This document shows positions 8,070 through 14,963 of a stretch of DNA of 20,406 nt, in pieces. The stretch lies in NCBI RefSeq assembly GCF_028618695.1, contig NZ_JAQIVI010000337.1:1-20406 (forward strand). The letters are read 5' to 3'. The position numbers and the translations under genes were made by a program. How positions within the stretch are numbered: position 1 is the stretch's first letter; every line of letters begins with the position of its first letter. A model generated the notes under the pieces. That model did no database searches. It was not told the origin of the DNA and saw only the letters and a program-made list of their open reading frames with translations. The stretch comes from Natrinema soli. Its GTDB lineage: Archaea; Halobacteriota; Halobacteria; Halobacteriales; Natrialbaceae.

Positions 8070-9157
8070 GCACGGACGACAATCAGCAGGCACGGGAGCA
8101 GTTAATCGATCTCGCGGCGCAGTTCTACGACCAGTTCGAACTGGGCGAGATCCCCCACATGTCCGTGCCGACGCGGACGAAGAACAACATCGAGTACGAC
8201 GAGGAGATGTCCGTCTGGGTCTACGGCGACCGCGAATCGACCCGGTCTGCGAACTCCGTCCGCGGCGCGCGCAAGCTCCTGAAGGCGATCTACACCATCG
8301 AGTTCCTGTCCGAGCAACTCGAGGAAGACCGCTCGTCGACCCTGCGTGAACTCTACTACCTCTCGGAGAGCTGGGACAACGACGAGGCCCAGTTCACGAG
8401 CCAGGACGAGTCGAACGGTATGATCGAGGACCTCGAAATCGTCTCGGGAGTCACCCGCGAGGATTTCCACATGCGCCCCGAAGAATCGGGGGCGAAGGTG
8501 ATGGGGCCGCTCCACATCCGCGAGCAAACGAACCGCGGCGACCGCGATATCCACTGTCAGCTCGACGTGGGGCAAGGCGGGTATCAGGTCCCGAACAACC
8601 CCGATACGATCGAGTTCCTCGACCACGATGCCGATTTCGTCCTCTGCGTGGAGACCGGCGGCATGCGCGACCGGCTCGTCGAGAACGGCTTCGACGAGGA
8701 GTACAACGCCATCGTCGTCCACCTCGGGGGCCAGCCCGCGCGCGCCACGCGTCGACTGACGAAGCGCTTCCACGACGAACTCGGCCTCCCCGTGGTGGTG
8801 TTCACTGACGGCGACCCCTGGTCGTACCGCATCTACGGCTCCGTCGCCTACGGCTCGATCAAGTCCGCCCACCTCTCGGAGTACCTCGCGACCCCCGAGG
8901 CTGACTTCATCGGCATCCAGCCCAGCGACATCGTCGAATACGAACTGCCGACCGATCCGCTCTCGGATTCGGACATCAACGCTCTCGAGAGCGAACTCGA
9001 GGATCCGCGCTTCAAGACCGACTACTGGACGGAACAGATCGAGTTGCAACTCGATATCGGGAAGAAGTCCGAACAGCAATCGCTGGCGTCTCACGGGCTG
9101 GACTTCGTGACGGATACGTATCTGCCCGAGCGGTTGGGCGATATGGGCGTCCTCTAG
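8066..9157 (+). CDS. top6A: DNA topoisomerase VI subunit A (Spo11 homologue)
   Basis: The 363-residue DNA-cleaving subunit of topoisomerase VI, homologous to the meiotic protein Spo11. The winged-helix/CAP-like domain carries the catalytic tyrosine in the [12 protein letters not shown] segment (one of Y97/Y98), which attacks the DNA backbone. The Toprim domain provides E196 (CVETGGM) and D248/D250 (FTDGDPWSY), which bind Mg2+. The end of the protein, with [16 protein letters not shown], is the normal family C-terminus and the length is usual. The start overlaps the top6B stop by four bases, so the two subunits are translationally coupled, as expected for a stoichiometric complex. No truncation or missing catalytic residue is seen. 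Confidence 0.97.
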   Translation: MSTDDNQQAREQLIDLAAQFYDQFELGEIPHMSVPTRTKNNIEYDEEMSVWVYGDRESTRSANSVRGARKLLKAIYTIEFLSEQLEEDRSSTLRELYYLSESWDNDEAQFTSQDESNGMIEDLEIVSGVTREDFHMRPEESGAKVMGPLHIREQTNRGDRDIHCQLDVGQGGYQVPNNPDTIEFLDHDADFVLCVETGGMRDRLVENGFDEEYNAIVVHLGGQPARATRRLTKRFHDELGLPVVVFTDGDPWSYRIYGSVAYGSIKSAHLSEYLATPEADFIGIQPSDIVEYELPTDPLSDSDINALESELEDPRFKTDYWTEQIELQLDIGKKSEQQSLASHGLDFVTDTYLPERLGDMGVL

Positions 9158-9186
9158 GGCGCTTCGAACCGAAGTATCTCGAAATT

Positions 9187-9198
9187 CGTCTCGAGACG
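9187..9198. other. 12-nt palindrome downstream of top6A
   Basis: CGTCTCGAGACG is a perfect palindrome beginning 30 nt after the top6A stop, followed by a pyrimidine-rich stretch with CTTATTT at 9210-9216. It may mark the 3' end of the topoisomerase transcript, but the stem is short and the role is unproven. Confidence 0.25.
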
Positions 9199-9311
9199 CT
9201 ATTCTGACGCTTATTTCGACGGTATCTGAACCGAATCTTCGGTGATGCCCTGTGTCTGCAGGTGCAACCTGTTCCCGTCCGCACGACTTGTCACCGTCTA
9301 GGATCAGTGAT

Positions 9312-9617
9312 ATGGCGGACGACAAAGACAGCGAACGGCCGATGCACAGCGATCCGGACGAGGAGGCGATAGACGAACCGACGACCTCCGGTGCGCAGGA
9401 GGCCGACGAGACCGCGTGGATGATGAAAGAGGGGGTCACAATCGGCCTGATCTCGATCATGGCCGTCCTCGTCCTGGCACTGGGGCTCCTGCAGGGAACC
9501 GGTGTCGTCGACGTCTTCGCACCGATCGCCGACACCAATTTCGGGCAGTGGATCGCGTTCGGCGTGCTGGTACTCGTCGTCATCGCGGTGTTCGCCTGGT
9601 CACGCGTCGGCGTCTGA
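9312..9617 (+). CDS. Small two-helix membrane protein of unknown function
   Basis: A 101-residue protein with a very acidic, hydrophilic N-terminal half (MADDKDSE to about residue 34) and two predicted membrane helices at about residues 40-60 and 77-98, joined by a short loop (VFAPIADTNFGQW). The ATG at 9312 is chosen over an in-frame ATG 60 nt upstream because the latter would add a Cys/Arg/Pro-rich extension atypical of haloarchaeal coding. I do not recognise a family; it resembles the many short membrane proteins annotated as hypothetical in haloarchaea. It lies between top6A and a leftward gene and appears to be monocistronic. Confidence 0.65.
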   Translation: MADDKDSERPMHSDPDEEAIDEPTTSGAQEADETAWMMKEGVTIGLISIMAVLVLALGLLQGTGVVDVFAPIADTNFGQWIAFGVLVLVVIAVFAWSRVGV

Positions 9618-9641
9618 CTGACAGCGCCGAGCTGCCGGCCG

Positions 9642-10346
9642 TCACTCGTCGAGGACGACCGGAACGCCGCGGCGCGCGACGTCGACGACGAACGCGTCCG
9701 CGTCGGTTTCGATCATCGAGAAGGTATCGTAGTGAACCGGGAGCACGAGGTCCGGCTCGAGCCGGTCGGCCAGCGCCGCCGCCTCGCGCCGATCCATCGT
9801 AACCGTGCCGCCGATCGGCGGGAGCAAGAGATCGACCGGAACGTCCTCGTGAACCGGGAGGACGTCGGTGTCACCGGGCCAGAACGCGGTGACGCCGTCG
9901 ACGGTGACGCCGAAGCCACAGCCCTGCCCCTCGGGATGGGACGGCACCCCGTTTTCGTCGGTGTGTGGACCGTCCGGATCGTTGTACGCCGGCGTCGTGA
10001 ACAGGTCGAGCGGGCCGAGCACGAACGACTCGTCGGCGGCGACGCGTTCGACCTCGAGCGCCAGGTCTTCGGGCCCCTCGTCGACGCGGTCGATCTCGTT
10101 CGCGTCGATCGACTCGTGAACGACGACGAGCGCGTCCTCGCGGGCGACGCGTCGAATCGAGTCGGGATCGTAGTGGTGGTCGTGGGAGACGAGAATCAGG
10201 TCGCCGTCGCGGGGCTCGAGGCCGTCCAGCACGCCGTATTCTTCGGGGCCGGGATCCAGATAGACGACTGCGCCGGTTTGGCCCTCGAGTCGGACGGTCG
10301 CGAGGCCGAACCAGTCGACGGTCACCGCGTCGAATCGGACGGTCAT
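9642..10346 (-). CDS. Metallo-beta-lactamase-fold hydrolase, UlaG-like
   Basis: A 234-residue protein of the MBL-fold superfamily in the branch of L-ascorbate-6-phosphate lactonase UlaG and related phosphodiesterases/lactonases. Supporting points are VYLDPG (about residues 28-33), the metal-loop region VSHDHHYDP (53-61), the bridging aspartate region WPGDTD (156-161) and a late His in LPVHYDTF (H205). The usual HxHxDH signature is not complete: it reads HDHHYD. The overall strand order and the GDTD and PVHY elements make the fold assignment safe, while the chemistry is open. A weak TATA-like GCTTTTC (complement of 10371-10377) lies 25-31 nt upstream of the ATG. Confidence 0.85.
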   Translation of the reverse strand: MTVRFDAVTVDWFGLATVRLEGQTGAVVYLDPGPEEYGVLDGLEPRDGDLILVSHDHHYDPDSIRRVAREDALVVVHESIDANEIDRVDEGPEDLALEVERVAADESFVLGPLDLFTTPAYNDPDGPHTDENGVPSHPEGQGCGFGVTVDGVTAFWPGDTDVLPVHEDVPVDLLLPPIGGTVTMDRREAAALADRLEPDLVLPVHYDTFSMIETDADAFVVDVARRGVPVVLDE

Positions 10347-10452
10347 GCGGGACCGTTTCTCGAGCGGGCCGAAAAGCGTTCCACTCCGGTCGACTCGGAT
10401 CGATCGCGGATCGAGAACGGGCTGAGAGCGGACACCGGGAACGGCGTAGCGA

Positions 10453-11190
10453 TCAGGGGATGCGGACTGAGTGCTCGAGCGTGCCGACGCCCTCGACTTC
10501 GATCTCGATCTCGTCGCCGTCAGCGAGCGGGCCGACGCCCTCGGGCGTGCCGGTCGCGATCACGTCGCCGGGCTCGAGGGTGAGATAGGTCGTGATCTCG
10601 GCGATCAGTTCGGGGATCGAGAAGATGAGTTGCTCGCGGGAGCCGTCCTGCTTCGTTTCGCCGTTGACGCGAGTTCGGACGGCGGCGTCCGCGGGGACTT
10701 CGTCGGGGGTCGCGAGGACGGGACCCATCGGCGCCGCACCGTCGAAGGCCTTGCCGCGGATCCAGTTCTGTTCCTGGTTCTGGTCGTCGCGGTTCGAGAG
10801 GTCGTTGACGCAGGTAACGCCCTCGACGACGTCCATCGCGTCGGCTTCGGGGACGTGGCGACACTGCTCGCCGATGACGACGCCGAGTTCCGCCTCGTGA
10901 TCGATTCGATCCTTGCCCGCGGGCAGCGTGACGGTGTCCCCGTGAGCCGCGAGCGCGTTCGGCGGTTTCAGGAAGAGCATCGGTCGATCTGGCAGTGCCG
11001 ACCCCATCTCGTCAGCGTGGTCGGCGTAGTTCTTCCCGATACAGACGACCTTCGAGGGCTCCGACGGCGGCAGAACGTCGATCTCGTCGCTATCGAGGCT
11101 GTAGCTCTCGTTCGCGAAGTGAACGGTTCCGTTCTCGTACTCGCCGCGGCGAACCGCACCGGCCGGGTCGCGGAATCGGACGAATTTCAT
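10453..11190 (-). CDS. Fumarylacetoacetate hydrolase (FAH) family protein
   Basis: A 245-residue FAH-fold enzyme. Family features are VVCIGKNYADHADEMG (48-63), PMLFLKPPNAL (70-80), the metal ligands E99 and E101 in DHEAELG, D130 in VNDLSNRD, the lysine in RGKAFDG (K147) and the ATGTPEGVGP loop (212-221). These enzymes hydrolyse or decarboxylate acylpyruvates, 2-oxo-acids and related products of aromatic catabolism; the exact substrate cannot be read from sequence and no catabolic cluster surrounds it. The start is set by a well placed TATA-like box and by the conserved N-terminus. A frame open much further upstream is chance and is discarded. Confidence 0.93.
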   Translation of the reverse strand: MKFVRFRDPAGAVRRGEYENGTVHFANESYSLDSDEIDVLPPSEPSKVVCIGKNYADHADEMGSALPDRPMLFLKPPNALAAHGDTVTLPAGKDRIDHEAELGVVIGEQCRHVPEADAMDVVEGVTCVNDLSNRDDQNQEQNWIRGKAFDGAAPMGPVLATPDEVPADAAVRTRVNGETKQDGSREQLIFSIPELIAEITTYLTLEPGDVIATGTPEGVGPLADGDEIEIEVEGVGTLEHSVRIP

Positions 11191-11212
11191 AGTCGATGAA
11201 TAGTCGCAGGGG

Positions 11213-11219
11213 ATAAAAA
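11213..11219 (-). promoter_or_regulatory. TATA-like box of the FAH gene
   Basis: On the minus strand CTTTTTATCC precedes the FAH ATG by about 25-28 nt (core complementary to 11213-11219). The T/A-rich core in a GC-rich setting and the spacing fit a leaderless promoter, and imply that the FAH gene is transcribed independently of the isomerase gene upstream. Confidence 0.6.
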
Positions 11220-11285
11220 GGATTGAGAAGGCGGCGCGCTCGAGAGGTGATCGGGCCGGTGGATGGCCCCGGTGAGACGGGCTCG

Positions 11286-12134
11286 TTACACGTACTCCGC
11301 GAGCGCCTCGAACGCCTCCCGCGCCGCGCGGTCGGGCTCGTCGGGATAGGTGTAGAGCTCGAGCGTGGCGAACCCGTCGTAGCCGATGTCCTCGAGGGCG
11401 TCGAAAACCGCCCGAAAGTCGAGGTCGCCGTCGCCGGGGATCCGGTGATAGTGCTTTCCGCGGCGGCCGCCGACGATGTCCTCGAGATGGACGCCCGTGA
11501 TGGAGCCTGCGCTGGCGCGGACGCTTTCGGCCACGTCCTCGCCGTAGACGGCCGCGTGGCCGACGTCGAGGTTGACGCCCAGCGAGTCCCGCCCCATCTC
11601 GTCGATCAACTCGAGCACCTCCTCGGTGTTCTCGATCAGCAGTTCGGGTTCGAACTCGATGCCGACCTCGATATCGCGGGCCTCGGCGTAGTCGAGGATC
11701 TCGTGGAGCGACTCGCGGAGGTAGTCGCGGGCCTCCTCGGGCGTCGTTCCCGGAAGGGGACGGCCGGTCGCCAGACAGACCGCCGGCGAGTCGACCGTCT
11801 CGGCGAGGTCGAGCGCCCGCTTCGTGTACTCGACGCGCCACTCGCGAGCCTCGTCGTCCGCGCGGATCACGCTCGGCTCGAAAAAGGCCGACGGCGGCGC
11901 GTCGTCGTAGTAGCCCATCGCCGTGTTCGCGTTGATATTCGAGACGGCGAGATCGGTGTCTGAGAGGGCCTCGAGCAGCGCGTCGCGATCGGCGTCCTCG
12001 AAGTCGGGGAAGTAGGCGTGGGGATCGTCGCCGAGCAGTTCGACGCCGGCGTAGCCGTGATCGTCGATTCGGCGGACGGCTTCGGGGAGCGAGTGACGGG
12101 TGTACGCGTTCGTCGAGAAAGCGAGTTCGACCAT
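11286..12134 (-). CDS. Sugar phosphate isomerase/epimerase-like TIM barrel
   Basis: A 282-residue xylose-isomerase-like TIM barrel protein. The first strand is LAFSTNAY and the probable metal ligands are E160/E162 (GIEFEPEL), D190 with H193 (NLDVGHAAVY), H216 (GVHLEDI) and E259 (TLELYTY), the E-D-H-E arrangement of the tagatose-3-epimerase and AP-endonuclease-2 superfamily. It probably isomerises or epimerises a sugar or cyclitol; no substrate is indicated. An ATG 30 nt upstream is possible, but the FSTNA start lines up with its paralogue at 15967-16797 when this inner ATG is used. A 95-nt gap with a promoter separates it from the FAH gene downstream. Confidence 0.88.
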   Translation of the reverse strand: MVELAFSTNAYTRHSLPEAVRRIDDHGYAGVELLGDDPHAYFPDFEDADRDALLEALSDTDLAVSNINANTAMGYYDDAPPSAFFEPSVIRADDEAREWRVEYTKRALDLAETVDSPAVCLATGRPLPGTTPEEARDYLRESLHEILDYAEARDIEVGIEFEPELLIENTEEVLELIDEMGRDSLGVNLDVGHAAVYGEDVAESVRASAGSITGVHLEDIVGGRRGKHYHRIPGDGDLDFRAVFDALEDIGYDGFATLELYTYPDEPDRAAREAFEALAEYV

Positions 12135-12162
12135 CGATCTGGGGTTCGTACACCGGATGAGC

Positions 12163-12169
12163 ACTAATT
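12163..12169 (-). promoter_or_regulatory. TATA-like box of the isomerase/epimerase gene
   Basis: The minus strand carries CGAATTAGTG, with an AATTAGT core (complement of 12163-12169) about 29-35 nt before the ATG at 12134. It resembles a BRE/TATA pair for a short- or no-leader transcript. Confidence 0.45.
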
Positions 12170-12190
12170 CGTTGGCCCGTCACACTCGAA

Positions 12191-12220
12191 GCGCGGTTCG
12201 GAGCGGCGCGGTTCGGAGCG
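12191..12220. repeat. Exact 15-nt tandem duplication
   Basis: GCGCGGTTCGGAGCG occurs twice head to tail (12191-12205 and 12206-12220). Its CGCGGTTC core is the reverse complement of GAACCGCG, present in each unit of the adjacent 57-nt repeat, so arms of the two arrays can pair. Confidence 0.85.
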
Positions 12221-12226
12221 AACACA

Positions 12227-12360
12227 GTGAGCGAGAACCGCGAGGACGCGAACGGAGAGCGAAGCGAGCCGTGAGCGAACAGAGTGAGCGAGAACCGCGT
12301 GGATTCGAACGGTGAGCGGAGCGAGCCGTGAGCGACCGTCGAGAGCGAGAACCGCGATCC
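12227..12360. repeat. 57-nt tandem repeat, about 2.3 copies
   Basis: Units start at 12227, 12284 and 12341, each spaced exactly 57 nt. Each opens with (GT)GAGCGAGAACCGCG; the first two continue through an A/G-rich CGAACGG-x-GAGCG-x-AGCGAGCCGTGAGCG segment and the third is cut after about 20 nt. Units differ by point changes. The stretch lies in the 433-nt gene-free region between the isomerase gene and the dps operon. The rest (12361-12567) is less GC-rich and holds nothing I can identify. Short frames read through the array on both strands are repeat artefacts. Confidence 0.8.
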
Positions 12361-12567
12361 GTTTTGAAATGAGGTAGCTCATATGGCGGTTCGAGAGCGC
12401 CTAAAAGACGCTCATCGAGTCGAATTCACGGTCACATAACACCGTCTCAATCGGGACGTGTTCTTTCGCATGTCGAACCAACCATCGGTGACCTCATTCC
12501 CGAGTATCGGCGGGAACGGTATACTGGCTACTAAAGCGAATTCCATGAGGGCTGCCCCCGAAACGAT

Positions 12568-13137
12568 TCACCCGGTCGCGTCGCGCAGAACGAGCGTATC
12601 GTCGGCAAGGTATCGATCGAGGACGTACGCGTCCTCTTCGAGTGTCTTCAGATGGCGGCGTAGGAGTTCGCTCGTCGCCGCATCGCCGAGCTGGTCCGCC
12701 AGTTCGATATGTTCACGCCACTGCACCGCGAGCGTCGCGTACCCGTTGAGGTCACGCTCGAGCGATGAGCGAATATCGTAGTGATGGGCTTCTTCGATGA
12801 ATATCGGCGCGTGTTGGCGTATGCCCATCGGCCCACAGGCCGGAACACCGCCGAGCGCGCTGATCCGAATGGCGATGTCATCAGTCATTTCCGTGAGCCG
12901 GTCGGCAGCATCCTCAAGGAAGTCACCGATCGGCTTTAATTCGGTCCCCTCGACGAGCCAGTAATGCTTTCGTACCTGATTGAAGAGGATATACAGTCCC
13001 GACACTTCGCTGTTCAAGGCCGTGACCAGCTCTTTAGCGACGTCCTGTTCGAGATGGAGCCCATTGTCGGCTACCGCATCCCATTCCTGACGGACACGTG
13101 ATTGGTCATGGCTCCGGAGATGTGGTGTACTCATCAT
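12568..13137 (-). CDS. Dps-like ferritin-fold protein lacking ferroxidase ligands (distal paralogue)
   Basis: A 189-residue four-helix ferritin-like protein of the Dps family, third and last gene of the dps operon. It aligns without gaps to the canonical DpsA encoded two genes upstream through the RKHYW, FLEDAADR and TDDIAIR segments. The ferroxidase ligands are mostly replaced: the His before Trp is Y59, the second His is G71, and the last Glu is I90, while E75 and D86 remain. It is therefore unlikely to oxidise iron in the normal way, and could act as a structural subunit, DNA-binding shell or sensor. The start ATG overlaps the previous stop (ATGA); a second ATG follows immediately, so the true start may be one codon later. 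Confidence 0.87.
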   Translation of the reverse strand: MMSTPHLRSHDQSRVRQEWDAVADNGLHLEQDVAKELVTALNSEVSGLYILFNQVRKHYWLVEGTELKPIGDFLEDAADRLTEMTDDIAIRISALGGVPACGPMGIRQHAPIFIEEAHHYDIRSSLERDLNGYATLAVQWREHIELADQLGDAATSELLRRHLKTLEEDAYVLDRYLADDTLVLRDATG

Positions 13138-13715
13138 CGTTCCTTCAGCATCTCCGCTCGAACGAGCGTCTCATCTTCGAGTAATCGCTCGATGGCGTGG
13201 GCGTCATCTTCGAGGTCTTCGAGGTGTTCTCGGAGCAGTTCAGCCGTGCCCGGGTCGGCCTTCTCTTCTGCAAGCGCGATATGTTCACGCATACTGACTA
13301 TCAGGATTGCATATCCCTCGAGATCACCCTCCAAGGAGGCACGAAGGTCGTAGAGATCCTCGGCCTCGAGGGGGACTTCGGCCCGCTCCTGAAGTGTCGG
13401 CGGTGTGTTCGGGGGAATCCCACCCAGTTCGACGATACGAATTGCGAGGTCGTCGTTAACCTTGCGAACTCGTTTATACGCATCCTCGAGGAAGGTAGCG
13501 ACCTCCTCGTGTTCGGCACCTGCAGCGGTCCAGTAATGCTTGCGGATCAGGTAGAACAGGTTGAACGATCCTGCGTGGTCGACGCTCAGGGCGTCAATGA
13601 TTACCCGGGCGTCGGCGCGGTCGACCCGGAGTGCGTTCTCCGCGATGGTACCCCATTCTTGACGGCGCTCGCCCGTATCGGGCTCCCGAACGAGCTGGCC
13701 TTGTTTGAGTGCCAT
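13134..13715 (-). CDS. Dps-like ferritin-fold protein lacking ferroxidase ligands (middle paralogue)
   Basis: A 193-residue Dps-family protein, second gene of the operon, starting 13 nt after the dpsA stop. The four-helix pattern and the LGGIPP turn of haloarchaeal DpsA are kept, but at the dinuclear iron site the first His is Y61 (RKHYWT), the second is A73 (EVATFLED) and the final Glu is I92 (DLAIRI); E77 and D88 remain. The same three losses are seen in the distal paralogue, so the two probably share a derived ancestor or function. Normal ferroxidase activity is not expected. It may co-assemble with DpsA or form its own shell. Overlap with the next gene by ATGA suggests coupled translation. 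Confidence 0.88.
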   Translation of the reverse strand: MALKQGQLVREPDTGERRQEWGTIAENALRVDRADARVIIDALSVDHAGSFNLFYLIRKHYWTAAGAEHEEVATFLEDAYKRVRKVNDDLAIRIVELGGIPPNTPPTLQERAEVPLEAEDLYDLRASLEGDLEGYAILIVSMREHIALAEEKADPGTAELLREHLEDLEDDAHAIERLLEDETLVRAEMLKER

Positions 13716-13728
13716 TCAGGTTACCCGT

Positions 13729-14277
13729 TCAGTGAAGCGCACTCTCGAGGACGAGCGTGTCGTCTTCGAGGTAGTGTTCGAAGTGGTGACCGTCTTCTTC
13801 GAGGTCGACGAGGATCTCGCGCAGCATCTCGCCGGTCGCGGGGTCACCGAGGTTCTCGGCGAGTTCGATGCTGCCGCGCATCGACTCGATGATCTCGCCG
13901 TACATCTCGAGATCGTTCTCGAACATCGTGCGGACGTCGTAGACGTCTTCGCCCTCGAACTCGACGGTCGCGCGCTCCTCGAGATTTGCTGGGCCCGAGA
14001 CGGGGACGCCGCCCAGGGCCTGCGCGCGCTCGGCGATCTCGTCGGCACCCTCTTCGACGTGTTCGTAGGCCTCCTCGAGGAACTCGTGCAGCGACAGGAA
14101 CTCGGCACCCTCGACGACCCAGTGATGCTTCTTGAGCTGGTGGTAGAGGACGTACGAGTTCGCCAGTTCGGAGTTCAGTGCCTCGACGATCTGTTCGGCT
14201 TTGTCCTGATCGAGCCGGAGCGCGTTTTCGTCGACGGTGCCGGCCTCTTGACGGACGGTCGTCTCTTGGGAACTCAT
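13729..14277 (-). CDS. dpsA: DpsA, ferritin-like iron-storage/protection protein
   Basis: A 182-residue protein very like Halobacterium DpsA, a dodecameric shell that oxidises and stores iron and protects the cell under oxidative stress and starvation. All ferroxidase ligands are present: H52 (KKHHW), H64 and E68 (SLHEFLEE), D79 and E83 (ADEIAER); this numbering coincides with what I recall for the Halobacterium protein. The C-terminal HHFEHYLEDDTLV is also typical. A GTG one codon upstream is possible, but the ATG at 14277 is preferred. It is first in a three-gene operon, the only member with a recognisable promoter, so it should also drive the two ligand-deficient paralogues. Confidence 0.96.
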   Translation of the reverse strand: MSSQETTVRQEAGTVDENALRLDQDKAEQIVEALNSELANSYVLYHQLKKHHWVVEGAEFLSLHEFLEEAYEHVEEGADEIAERAQALGGVPVSGPANLEERATVEFEGEDVYDVRTMFENDLEMYGEIIESMRGSIELAENLGDPATGEMLREILVDLEEDGHHFEHYLEDDTLVLESALH

Positions 14278-14303
14278 CACATGGATGGTAGTCGCTCGAC
14301 AAT

Positions 14304-14314
14304 CTTAAACCTTT
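14304..14314 (-). promoter_or_regulatory. BRE/TATA promoter of the dps operon
   Basis: Minus-strand GAAAG followed by TTTAAG (complement of 14304-14309) is about 30 nt before the dpsA ATG, a good match to haloarchaeal BRE/TATA elements. It is the only such element found upstream of the three dps genes. Confidence 0.65.
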
Positions 14315-14581
14315 CAGGGGACAGATATTTTCGGGAGGCCTAAATTCGCTTTGTAAATCCAGTAATATCAGTCTGTTAACCTACTCAACGGGAAATTTTG
14401 CGCAGCGGAACTGGAAGAAACGAACCCTCCTTACTGAATCTACCCTCTTATTATCACGCTATTTTTGGCAGCTATCAGAGATGAATATGGCCGCTTCGGT
14501 AACGTCTTCGTCTGTACTTACCGTCATGTTACTCGCGGAGTGCTATGAAACAAACGAAGCTGATCTGTTCACTATACCTGC

Positions 14582-14635
14582 CAACATTTTGCTCTGCGCT
14601 CCCTCGCTGGCGCTCGGTCGCTCGGCAAAATGTTG
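14582..14635. repeat. 11-bp inverted repeat around a CTCGCTCGG-type loop
   Basis: CAACATTTTGC (14582-14592) pairs perfectly with GCAAAATGTTG (14625-14635) across a 32-nt loop rich in GCTCG-like words. It looks like a dispersed haloarchaeal stem-loop or a bidirectional transcript-end structure; the genome-wide copy number cannot be judged here. Confidence 0.7.
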
Positions 14636-14710
14636 ATTAAAAGCACTCCTCCCTCCCCTTCGGGTCGGTCGTCGGCCCGCTCGCTCTCTACGGTCGCTCG
14701 CTCATCCACC

Positions 14711-14732
14711 GGAAGACGCATACGCGTCTTCC
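14711..14732. repeat. 9-bp hairpin with 4-nt loop
   Basis: GGAAGACGC (14711-14719) and GCGTCTTCC (14724-14732) form a perfect stem with an ATAC loop. No T-tract follows it, so a role in termination is unproven. Confidence 0.6.
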
Positions 14733-14860
14733 GAGCCGTTCGCTCACGATGTTCGCGAAGACCTCGCACAAGTTCGATCCGCGGCTCACCGTTGGTTCGC
14801 GGTTCCCTATGGTCACCGCTCACAATACCGAGGCCGTCACTTCGTTCAGACCTCGCAGTT

Positions 14861-14952
14861 CGCCGCGTCACAGCGCGCGCCACCGCAACGTCACAACGCG
14901 CACCATCGCAACGTCACAACGCGCACCATCGCAACGTCACAGCGCACCACCA
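14861..14952. repeat. 23-nt tandem repeat, four copies
   Basis: Units begin at 14861, 14884, 14907 and 14930. The second and third are nearly identical (CGCAACGTCACAACGCGCAC core), the first has about five differences and the last degrades towards its end. There are no spacers between units. The array ends just past the 3' end of the leftward prenyltransferase gene. Confidence 0.85.
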
Positions 14953-14963
14953 CATGTGGGCAG

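Larger units (their letters stand above)
14335..14960. other. Gene-poor, AT-richer stretch with hairpins and tandem repeats
   Basis: Roughly 14335-14580 is clearly richer in A and T than the coding DNA around it; 14580-14960 is a GC-rich, CTCGC-rich segment. I see no convincing gene. It holds an 11-bp inverted repeat, a 9-bp hairpin and a 23-nt tandem array, each listed separately. Such a composition shift between two operons is compatible with a decayed mobile element or integration scar, but no transposase remnant or terminal repeat pair was recognised. Confidence 0.5.

Noticed and set aside
5592..8093. 833-codon open frame antisense to top6B
   Set aside because: Long antisense frames are expected in GC-rich haloarchaeal coding DNA; the translation is rich in Arg, Val and Leu without any recognisable domain, and it mirrors a certain gene.
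10453..12225. 590-codon minus-strand frame that would fuse an Arg-rich region to the FAH protein
   Set aside because: The first 345 codons run out of frame through the isomerase gene and have basic, low-complexity composition unlike the acidic proteins around it. The FAH protein has its own start and TATA-like box at 11190-11219.
12227..12360. CRISPR array or integron-like site
   Set aside because: The 57-nt units are contiguous and similar along their whole length, so there are no unique spacers.
12100..12382. Short frames on both strands through the 57-nt repeats
   Set aside because: Their translations only reflect the repeat (SEREPRG, VLAHSVRS-like periodicity), and no start signal or family is seen.
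14335..14580. tRNA or other structured RNA gene in the AT-richer stretch
   Set aside because: No cloverleaf with T-loop GTTCRA and matching acceptor stem could be drawn by eye.
14481..14636. 51-codon frame in the AT-richer stretch
   Set aside because: It runs through the 11-bp stem-loop and ends inside its right arm, has Cys/Ser-rich composition unlike haloarchaeal proteins, and shows no coupling to a neighbour.
14861..14952. CRISPR array
   Set aside because: The 23-nt units are directly adjacent with no spacers, only four copies exist, and no cas gene is near.
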